From: Spirochaetota bacterium
GTDB taxonomy: Bacteria > Spirochaetota > Spirochaetia > Treponematales > Treponemataceae
Length of the DNA stretch: 64,000 nt
Assembly: GCA_023438065.1 (NCBI GenBank)
Contig: JAEXRH010000016.1
Coordinates: 124,001 to 188,000 of the forward strand
Direction: 5' to 3'
Both the position numbers and the translations under genes were made by a program. Each line of letters begins with the position of its first letter. Position 1 is the stretch's first letter. Shown in pieces: positions 17,500 through 23,562 of this stretch. The notes below the pieces were generated by a model. It made no database searches. It saw nothing but the letters and a program-made list of their open reading frames with translations, and was not told where the DNA came from.

Positions 17500-17540
17500 C
17501 CCGAAGGGGGAACCTTGCTCGAAAAGGTTTCCCTTTCGGG
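17500..17540 (+). terminator. Long hairpin after eno
   Basis: A 17-bp stem (two G-U pairs) with arms 17500-17516 and 17524-17540 and a 7-nt loop. The arms contain GGGAACCTT and AAGGTTTCCC. No T-tract follows. It resembles the hairpin at 26209. Confidence 0.6.
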
Positions 17541-17704
17541 ACTTTCCCTTCCATATCAAAAAAGAGATTCGCTCGACCGCGATCCCGACCGCGCGCGCCC
17601 TATCCCGTTTTTTTTCATCATCCGTCCGTTTTCGCCCTTTTTGCGGTATACTGTGTACGCGGCTCTCGACGGGCCGTAATTTAATTCTTTATGGAGCGAT
17701 GATT
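17541..17704 (+). promoter_or_regulatory. Gap holding the SH3-protein promoter
   Basis: TATACT at 17647-17652 (GGTATACT) is the best -10; no clear -35. A GGAG at 17692-17695 is the ribosome site for the ATG at 17705. No gene seen in the rest. Confidence 0.45.
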
Positions 17705-18598
17705 ATGAAAAAGGGATTGTTGTTCGCGTGCTTTGTTTTCCTGGCCGCTTCGCTGGCAAGCGCCGAGGGATCGGGAAAATCGTATATCATGAAGGAAGGC
17801 GCCTCGCTTTGGACGCTCAAGGGCAGGACAATGACTTGGGCGGCGAGTCTGAGCCTCGGGCAGGAGCTCCTGTCCGCCTCGAAGGAAACCACGAAAGGCG
17901 TGTACAAAGAGGTCGAGTACGACCTCGTGAAGGTAAAGACCGACGCGGACGAGGAAGGATACGTCATCGATTCGCTGGTCGCGCGGGACGCGCGCGGGCT
18001 TGCCGTCGTGACGGGAACCCTCGCGACCCTCTATTCCCAGCCGAGGGACACCGCGGTTCTATCGACGGTCATTCCGCGGATGAACCTCGTCGCGGTCTGG
18101 GAAGTCCCGGGAAAGGGAGATTTCCTGAAGGTCGCGGGTTTCGCCTCGGATACCGGCTCCTCGTTCGGGGATAAATACCTGCTCGTTTCCGACCTCTCGG
18201 TGCTCGAGAAGGACGTCAACGCGGCGATGCTCCTCCAGGCCATCAAGGAGCAGAAGAAAAAAGAGCAGAAGCTCAAGACGCTGCAGATCATCAACCAGAA
18301 ATATCCCGGCTCGGTGTTCGGACCGACAGTCGCCGAGATCAGGGCGGCCCTCGACACCGAAAAAGTCGCGACCGAATCCTATGCCGCGGCGCTTACCGCG
18401 ACCGATACCGTGAATATTCGCGATATCCCCTCGATCTTCGGAAGCGTCGTGGTCGCGATCAAAAAGGGCGAAACGGCTACCGCTACGGCGCGCACGACCG
18501 CCGAATACGAGATCAACGACCAGAAAGGAAAATGGGTCAAGGTTTCGGCGCCCAAGGAAGGTTGGGTATTCGACGCGTATGTAACGGCCCAGCAATAA
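17705..18598 (+). CDS. Secreted bacterial SH3-domain protein
   Basis: About 297 residues. Signal peptide KKGLLFACFVFLAASLASA with a likely cut after ASA, so exported to the periplasm. Two SH3b-like regions can be made out: an N-terminal one (about 28-85; VEYDLVKVKTDADEEGYVIDSLV) and a C-terminal one (about 225-295; DTVNIRDIPSIFGSVVVAIKKG, ending GKWVKVSAPKEGWVFDAYV). A third weaker copy (about 90-155) holds ATLYSQPRD and GDFLKVAG. A Lys/Gln-rich helical segment (IKEQKKKEQKLKTLQ) joins them. No enzyme domain is attached. ATG at 17705 is preferred to 17699 because GGAG lies 9 nt from it. Likely binds cell wall or an envelope partner; role unknown. Confidence 0.75.
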   Translation: MKKGLLFACFVFLAASLASAEGSGKSYIMKEGASLWTLKGRTMTWAASLSLGQELLSASKETTKGVYKEVEYDLVKVKTDADEEGYVIDSLVARDARGLAVVTGTLATLYSQPRDTAVLSTVIPRMNLVAVWEVPGKGDFLKVAGFASDTGSSFGDKYLLVSDLSVLEKDVNAAMLLQAIKEQKKKEQKLKTLQIINQKYPGSVFGPTVAEIRAALDTEKVATESYAAALTATDTVNIRDIPSIFGSVVVAIKKGETATATARTTAEYEINDQKGKWVKVSAPKEGWVFDAYVTAQQ

Positions 18599-18662
18599 GG
18601 AAAACGCCGCGCCCCTCGGCGATCCCGGATATCAGGTAATCGCGCCCGCGCGCGGACACTCT

Positions 18663-18690
18663 GGCGGCCATGACGGCCGCCTTTTTTTTT
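18663..18690 (+). terminator. Intrinsic terminator after the SH3 protein
   Basis: GGCGGCC, loop ATGAC, GGCCGCC and nine T. Confidence 0.9.
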
Positions 18691-18758
18691 CAGGCGATTG
18701 CCGATACGCGCGTCGATCGGCCCCGGAGCCCGGGACGGTTTTTTCTTTTCCCTACCCG

Positions 18759-18767
18759 TGCTATCCT
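18759..18767 (+). promoter_or_regulatory. Extended -10 promoter of nikR (leaderless)
   Basis: TGCTATCCT, whose last base is 6 nt from the ATG at 18774. No Shine-Dalgarno. Transcription is expected to start on or beside the start codon. Confidence 0.5.
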
Positions 18768-18773
18768 TTTACC

Positions 18774-19262
18774 ATGAGTACCCTGTACCGCTTCGGCGTC
18801 TCCCTCGAAAAGAGCCTCATCGACGCCTTCGACCGCGCGATCGACGAGGACGGCTACCCGAACCGCTCCGAGGCGATCCGCGACCTCATCCGCGAACGCC
18901 TCGCGCGAAAGGGTCAGGACGGAAACCTTCCGATCGCGGGCGCGATCGTGATGACCTACGACCACCACAAGCGCGACCTCGCCGAGCGGCTCATGGAAAT
19001 CCAGCACGAGTTCTTCGGGAACGTCATCTCGACCCAGCACGTCCATCTCGACCGGGAAAACTGCATGGAGATCATCGCCGTGCGCGGCCTCGCGCGCGAC
19101 GTCGCCCGTCTCGCGTCGTCCCTCAAGGCGCTCATCGGGGTCGAGCACCTCGAGGTCTCGGTATCCTCGTACGGGCTCGTCGGCGACGATACCGCCGCTC
19201 ACGGGTATCGCGACGGGGCGAGTTCGCACGAGCATCCGCATCCGCACGCCGACCGTCGCTGA
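18774..19262 (+). CDS. nikR: Nickel-responsive regulator NikR
   Basis: A 162-residue repressor that binds DNA when loaded with nickel. Residues 3-45 form the ribbon-helix-helix DNA-binding domain (LYRFGVSLEKSLIDAF ... NRSEAIRDLIRERL). The C-terminal ACT-like domain carries the high-affinity nickel ligands His78 (EIQHEFF), His89 and His91 (QHVHLD) and Cys97 (ENCMEI), all at expected spacing. An unusual tail after about residue 140 ends with a His-rich stretch (SSHEHPHPHADRR), which may bind extra metal. It is directly upstream of a nickel-type ECF transporter, with a strong candidate operator at 19296-19321. Confidence 0.96.
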   Translation: MSTLYRFGVSLEKSLIDAFDRAIDEDGYPNRSEAIRDLIRERLARKGQDGNLPIAGAIVMTYDHHKRDLAERLMEIQHEFFGNVISTQHVHLDRENCMEIIAVRGLARDVARLASSLKALIGVEHLEVSVSSYGLVGDDTAAHGYRDGASSHEHPHPHADRR

Positions 19263-19284
19263 CGCCCCCCCGGTTACGCGTCCT

Positions 19285-19321
19285 TGACACCCGGTGGCAC
19301 GTTTCGCTAGGATTGTGCCAT
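19285..19321 (+). promoter_or_regulatory. cbiM promoter with candidate NikR operator
   Basis: TTGACA (19285-19290), 18 bp, TAGGAT (19309-19314). A perfect inverted repeat TGGCAC-N14-GTGCCA (19296-19321) covers the spacer and the -10. The half-site spacing is close to known NikR operators, which have two half-sites separated by 13-16 bp. Bound NikR would block polymerase. Operator identity is inferred. Confidence 0.75.
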
Positions 19322-19343
19322 CCCAAACAAGGAGGCTCCGGCA

Positions 19344-20045
19344 ATGCACATCCCCGACGGGTACCTCGGGCCCGCGACCTGCGTCGCGACCTTTGCCGCC
19401 ATGGCGCCCGCGTGGGCGATCGCCTCGAGCCGCGCAAAAAGAAACCTCGACGCGCGCAAGGTCCCGCTCCTCGCCATCGGCGCCGCGTTCAGCTTCGTCA
19501 TCATGATGTTCAACGTCCCGATCATCGGCGGGACGACGGGCCACGCGGTCGGCTCGGTGCTCGTCGCGATCCTCCTCGGTCCCTGGGCGGCCTCGATCGC
19601 CTGCACCGTCGCCCTCGCCATCCAGGCCCTTCTCTTCGGCGACGGAGGGATCACCGCGCTCGGCGCGAATTGCCTCAACATGGCCTTCGTGATGCCCTTC
19701 GCCGGGTACGGGGTCTACCGGCTCGTCTCGGCCGTCGGGACGAAAGGCGAGCCCTCGCCCAAGAGACGGATCGTCGCCGCGGGACTCGCCGGTTACGTCG
19801 GCATCGTCGTCGCGTCCCTTTTCGCGGCGGTCGAGTTCGGCGTCCAGCCCCTCCTCCACCGCGCCGCGGACGGCCGCGCGCTCTACTGCCCCTACGGACT
19901 TTCGGTCGCGATACCCGCGATGGTCGGCGAGCACCTCCTCGTCTTCGGCTGGGTCGAGTTCGCCGTCACCGCGATCGCGGTCGCCTTCATCCAGAAACGG
20001 GAGCCCGGCCTCCTCGGCCCCGCGCGCGCGGAAAAGGGAGCGTGA
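19344..20045 (+). CDS. cbiM: Nickel/cobalt ECF transporter substrate-specific component CbiM/NikM
   Basis: A 233-residue integral membrane S-component. The mature N-terminus MHIPDGYLGP with the metal-binding His2 is diagnostic; further motifs are PIIGGTTGHAVGSVLVAILLGPW and DGGITALGANCLNM. About seven hydrophobic segments. AAGGAGG precedes the ATG. It is first in the cbiM-cbiN-like-cbiQ-cbiO operon, next to nikR, so nickel is the likely substrate, though cobalt cannot be excluded by sequence. Confidence 0.93.
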   Translation: MHIPDGYLGPATCVATFAAMAPAWAIASSRAKRNLDARKVPLLAIGAAFSFVIMMFNVPIIGGTTGHAVGSVLVAILLGPWAASIACTVALAIQALLFGDGGITALGANCLNMAFVMPFAGYGVYRLVSAVGTKGEPSPKRRIVAAGLAGYVGIVVASLFAAVEFGVQPLLHRAADGRALYCPYGLSVAIPAMVGEHLLVFGWVEFAVTAIAVAFIQKREPGLLGPARAEKGA

Positions 20046-20048
20046 CCC

Positions 20049-20387
20049 GTGAGCATTACGAAACGCCTCGCGCTCGCCCTCGGTCTCCTTGCCCTCCTCG
20101 CGCCCGTCGGACTCCTTCTGCCCGAGCTCGCGGGCGCGGGAAGCGCCTGGGGCGAATGGGGAACCGACGAGATCGGGGAGCTCGCGGGCTACGTCCCCGA
20201 AGGGCTCGCGAAACTCGCGGGTCTCTGGCGCGCGATCCTGAGCGATTACTCGTTCCCGGGAGGGGAATCGGGCGGACTCGCCCGCGCGAGCCTCGCGTAC
20301 CTCGTCTCGGCGATCGTCGGCGTCGCGCTTTGCGCAGGTCTCGCGTTCCTCCTCGGGAGGCTCCTCGCGAAAAAGGACACGCGGTAA
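20049..20387 (+). CDS. Small ECF nickel transporter component (CbiN/NikN, PDGLE-like)
   Basis: A 112-residue protein with two membrane helices (LALALGLLALLAPVGLLLPE at the N-terminus and YLVSAIVGVALCAGLAFLLG near the C-terminus) and an extracytoplasmic loop of about 55 residues holding EGLAKLAGLW and DYSFPG. This architecture matches the small PDGLE/CbiN-type auxiliary that works with CbiM. Its GTG start lies 3 nt after the cbiM stop, so it is coupled to it. Classed by position and topology; primary sequence similarity is weak. Confidence 0.75.
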   Translation: MSITKRLALALGLLALLAPVGLLLPELAGAGSAWGEWGTDEIGELAGYVPEGLAKLAGLWRAILSDYSFPGGESGGLARASLAYLVSAIVGVALCAGLAFLLGRLLAKKDTR

Positions 20388-20392
20388 TCCCC

Positions 20393-21223
20393 ATGGGCTT
20401 TCTCGAGAAGACCCTCCGCGGCGCGCGCGCCGTTCTCAAGGACTCGGTCGCCGGAGACCGGATCGCCCGGGCGGACGGCTTTCTCCAGCGCTTCGATCCC
20501 CGCGCGAAGCTCGCGGGAACCGTCATCCTCGTCGTCTCCGCGGTCGTCGCACTCGATGTCCGCGCGATCGCGGGCGTCTGGTTTCTCGCCCTCGCGCTCG
20601 CCGCCCGCTCGCGCGTCGGCGTCCTCCGGTTTCTCGCGCGAACCGTGCCCTTCGTCCCCCTCTTCACGCTCGTCGTCGCCCTTCCCGCCGCGTTCTCCTT
20701 CGTGACGCCGGGAGATGCCGTCGCGTCGTTCCCGTTCGGGCCCGTGACCCTCTCGCTCACGAGGCAGGGAATCGCCTCGGCGGGAACCCTCGCGCTTCGC
20801 GCCCTCGCGGCGGTCTCCTTCGCCTCGCTCATGACGCTCACGACGCCCGCGACCGCGATTCTCGCCTCGCTCAGGGCGCTTCGCGTCCCCGCGATCTTCG
20901 TCATGACGGCCGGGATGACCCTCCGCTACGTCTACCTCCTCCTCGAGTGCGCCGAACGCGCCTTCCTCGCGGTGAAAAGCCGCGTCGGGGTCGTCGAAAA
21001 AGGAGCGGACGGGAGACGGACGGTCGGCTGGGGAGCGGGCGCTCTCTGGCTTTCGTCGTACCGGCTTCAGGGCGCGGTATACGACGCGATGGTCTCGCGC
21101 GGCTTCGCGGGAGAATACGTTCCCCTCGACCGCTTTCGCGCGCGCGCGCGCGACGGCGCGCTCGTTGCCTGTTCCGTTTTGATTCTCGCGGGGGTGATAT
21201 GGCTCAACCGGTATTCTCGCTGA
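20393..21223 (+). CDS. cbiQ: ECF transporter transmembrane component CbiQ/NikQ
   Basis: A 276-residue coupling subunit linking CbiM to the ATPase. It begins with an amphipathic region, then DGFLQRFDPRAKLAGTVILVV, the typical CbiQ entry (DPRxKL). Several helices follow and a cytoplasmic segment has LRALRVPAIFVMTAGMTLRYVYLL and YDAMVSRGFAG, matching the conserved ATPase-contact motif (AMxxRGF). The frame is open far upstream; ATG at 20393, 5 nt after the previous stop, is the natural coupled start. It overlaps cbiO by 25 bp. Confidence 0.9.
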   Translation: MGFLEKTLRGARAVLKDSVAGDRIARADGFLQRFDPRAKLAGTVILVVSAVVALDVRAIAGVWFLALALAARSRVGVLRFLARTVPFVPLFTLVVALPAAFSFVTPGDAVASFPFGPVTLSLTRQGIASAGTLALRALAAVSFASLMTLTTPATAILASLRALRVPAIFVMTAGMTLRYVYLLLECAERAFLAVKSRVGVVEKGADGRRTVGWGAGALWLSSYRLQGAVYDAMVSRGFAGEYVPLDRFRARARDGALVACSVLILAGVIWLNRYSR

Positions 21224-21972
21224 AAGGCGTTTCGTTCGCGTACGAGCCGGGGATCGACGCGCTCGCGGGATTCGACCTCGCTATCGCGCAAGGGGAGCGG
21301 GTCGCGCTCATCGGCGCGAACGGCACGGGAAAGTCGACGCTCCTTTCGATCCTCGACGCGCTCGCCTTCCCCGACTCGGGGACCTACGAGGCCTTCGGCG
21401 AGGCGATAACCGAACGCGCGATGCGCGACAGCGGCCGCCAGCGCTCGTTCAGGAAGCGGGTCGGCTTCGTCTTCCAGAATCCGGACGCACAGCTTTTCTG
21501 CCCGTCGGTCCGCGAGGACATCGCCTTCGGGCCCCTCCAGCTCGGCGCGGGCCGCGATGAAACCCTCGAGCGGGTCGAGCGGGTCGCCGCGAGGCTCCGC
21601 GTCGGGCATCTCCTCGACCGCGCGCCGCACCAGCTCAGCATCGGCGAGAAACGGAAGGTCGCGATCGCGGGAGTTCTCGCCATCGGTTGCGACGCGATCC
21701 TCCTCGACGAGCCGACGGCGGGTCTCGATCCCCGAACGTCGGGCGAGATCGCCGGGATCCTCGCGGAGGAAAACGCGGCGGGTCGCACGGTCTGCCTCGC
21801 GACGCACGATCTTCACCTCGTCGCCGAGCTCGCCTGCGTCGTCCACGCCTTCGGGCCCCGCGGACGCGTCGAGCGCTCGGGAACCGCGCGCGACCTCCTC
21901 TCGGACCGCCCGTTCCTCGAGGCGATGAACCTCATGCACCCCGCATCGCGCCTGTCTTTTATCGAAGACTGA
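21199..21972 (+). CDS. cbiO: ECF nickel/cobalt transporter ATPase CbiO/NikO
   Basis: A 257-residue ABC ATPase. Walker A is ALIGANGTGKSTLLSIL (about 37-53), Q-loop GFVFQNPDAQLFCPSV is the ECF-type form, the signature is LSIGEKRKVAIAGVLA, and Walker B AILLDEPTAGLDPRT precedes the switch His in CLATHDLH. ATG at 21199 lies 25 bp inside cbiQ. The region after about 225 (HAFGPRGRVERSGTARDLL) is the usual C-terminal strand. Ends 15 bp from the convergent MATE gene without a visible terminator. Confidence 0.93.
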   Translation: MAQPVFSLKGVSFAYEPGIDALAGFDLAIAQGERVALIGANGTGKSTLLSILDALAFPDSGTYEAFGEAITERAMRDSGRQRSFRKRVGFVFQNPDAQLFCPSVREDIAFGPLQLGAGRDETLERVERVAARLRVGHLLDRAPHQLSIGEKRKVAIAGVLAIGCDAILLDEPTAGLDPRTSGEIAGILAEENAAGRTVCLATHDLHLVAELACVVHAFGPRGRVERSGTARDLLSDRPFLEAMNLMHPASRLSFIED

Positions 21973-21987
21973 AACCGGGCGCGAACG

Positions 21988-23403
21988 CTACGCGTCGGCG
22001 CTCGCGTCGCCCGCCGGGCCCGTTTCGCGCGCGAGGCGGATGGAAAGCCTTCCCGAGGACAAGCCGGCGAAAAAGCGCGCGCGGACGACGAACGCCGCGA
22101 GAAGCCCGATCCCGGACGAGATGAGTATGCACAGCATCACCGCGCCGATATTCCTCCCGATCGCGTACGCGCCGACCGCGCACAGGGGCACGCTCACGCA
22201 GTAGATCCTGAAGGCCGTAAACGCGAGGCTCCGCCCGGCGAAGCCCGCCGTCGTCATCACCGTCGTGATCATGAACACCGGCACCGACACGAAGGTCGCG
22301 GCGGCCATCCAGGGCGCGATGAAGAGCGCGGTCTCGAGCACCGTCGGGTCGGTCTGGAACGAGCGGAAGGTAAGCGGGCTCGAAAGGACGTAGGCGACGA
22401 GGAGCGTGCCGCACACGCAGAGCGACATGAAGGTCGCCTTCCTCGAGGCCTCGCGCATGCGCGGGACGTCGAGCGCCCCCGCGGCCTGGCCCGCGACCGT
22501 CGAGAGCGCGCTCGACATCGCCCACAGGGGTATGAGCGCTACCTGCTCGAGCCGCGAGTAGAGCGTGAACGAGGTGAGCATGACCGGCGCGACGTCGGTC
22601 ATCATCCGGTTATAGAAGATGAAGCTCACCGACGAGAGATAGTTGAGCGCGCTCTGGGGGAGCCCCACGCGGAGGATCTCGCCCGCGACCGCGCCCGAAA
22701 CGTTTCGCGCCTTCCAGTGGACCGCGACCGCCGATTTCCTGAACTTGAACACCGCGACGAGATAGACGAAGGAAAGCGCGTTCCCGATCGCGGTCGCGAG
22801 CCCGGCTCCGGCGATCCCCATCCCGCAGCCGAACATGAGCACCGGATCGAGCACGCAGTTCGCGACCGTCCCGATCATCATCGAGGTCATCATCTGCTTC
22901 GTCCGGCCCTCTCCCTGGAGGATGCCGGTAAAGACCGACCCGAGGAGCATGAACGGCACCGTCGGCAGGAGCCACAAAAGATACTGCATCCCGTACTCGA
23001 GCACCTTCCCCGAGCCGCCGAAGAGGACGAGGAGCGGCCGGGCAAGGGGGTACATCACGCCGAGGATGATCGCGCTCGCGGCGAGGGCGAGGAAGATCCC
23101 GCTTTCCGCCGTCCGGTCGAGCTCGTCGGTTCGCCCTGAGCCGATCGCGCGGGCGACGAGCGACGATACGCCGCCCGAGATACCGAAGCTCGAGGAGAGG
23201 AAGATAAAGAAGAGCGGGAATACGAGCCCGGTCGAGCCGACGAGCCAGGGATCGGAGGTATCGATCCGGGCGATAAACCAGGTATCGACGATGTTATAGA
23301 GGAGGTTGAAGGTGAGCCCGGCGAGTACCGGGAGGGCCAGCCTTACGAGGAGGGGGCCGACGGGCCCCGTTCTGATACTTGTCGCGTTTGCCGTATTTTC
23401 CAT
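21988..23403 (-). CDS. MATE-family multidrug exporter
   Basis: A 471-residue polytopic transporter with about twelve membrane helices in two halves, as in NorM/DinF-type Na+ or H+ driven exporters. Motifs: LALPVLAGLTFNLLYNIVDTWFIA at the first helix pair, SLVARAIGSGRTDELD in the first cytoplasmic loop and AGQAAGALDVPRMREA at the equivalent place in the second half. The C-terminus is short, polar and acidic. The promoter is TTGACA-17 bp-TCTACT, whose -10 ends 8 nt before the ATG, and no ribosome site is seen. Substrate unknown. Convergent with cbiO. Confidence 0.92.
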   Translation of the reverse strand: MENTANATSIRTGPVGPLLVRLALPVLAGLTFNLLYNIVDTWFIARIDTSDPWLVGSTGLVFPLFFIFLSSSFGISGGVSSLVARAIGSGRTDELDRTAESGIFLALAASAIILGVMYPLARPLLVLFGGSGKVLEYGMQYLLWLLPTVPFMLLGSVFTGILQGEGRTKQMMTSMMIGTVANCVLDPVLMFGCGMGIAGAGLATAIGNALSFVYLVAVFKFRKSAVAVHWKARNVSGAVAGEILRVGLPQSALNYLSSVSFIFYNRMMTDVAPVMLTSFTLYSRLEQVALIPLWAMSSALSTVAGQAAGALDVPRMREASRKATFMSLCVCGTLLVAYVLSSPLTFRSFQTDPTVLETALFIAPWMAAATFVSVPVFMITTVMTTAGFAGRSLAFTAFRIYCVSVPLCAVGAYAIGRNIGAVMLCILISSGIGLLAAFVVRARFFAGLSSGRLSIRLARETGPAGDASADA

Positions 23404-23411
23404 AGGGGAAC

Positions 23412-23440
23412 AGTAGAATGCGTACTAAAATTAATGTCAA
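23412..23440 (-). promoter_or_regulatory. Leaderless-type promoter of the MATE gene
   Basis: On the minus strand a perfect TTGACA (23435-23440), 17 bp, TCTACT (23412-23417). The ATG at 23403 is 8 nt beyond, with GTTCCCCT between, so no Shine-Dalgarno. Confidence 0.65.
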
Positions 23441-23488
23441 TGCACTTTTCGTTCGGGTTCAAAGAGTGCAGTATTTATTAAAAAAGTA

Positions 23489-23497
23489 TGCTATAAT
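23489..23497 (+). promoter_or_regulatory. Extended -10 promoter of the fusion gene
   Basis: TGCTATAAT, a consensus extended -10. Leader of about 60 nt; GGAG lies 10 nt before the ATG at 23563. Confidence 0.6.
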
Positions 23498-23562
23498 GCC
23501 GCTCGAACCGTATTATCGTACGCATACGCGCGAACAAAAAAACATGCACGGAGAATACTGAT

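Noticed and set aside
19291..19343. A cobalamin or NiCo riboswitch in front of cbiM.
   Set aside because: The leader is only about 25 nt, too short for either fold, and the NikR operator explains control.
23440..23500. A fourth nitrogen-type array upstream of the TIM-barrel/acyl-CoA ligase gene (TGCAGTATTT, TATGC, ATGCC).
   Set aside because: The units are few and unevenly spaced, and the TATGC overlaps a consensus extended -10, which explains it.
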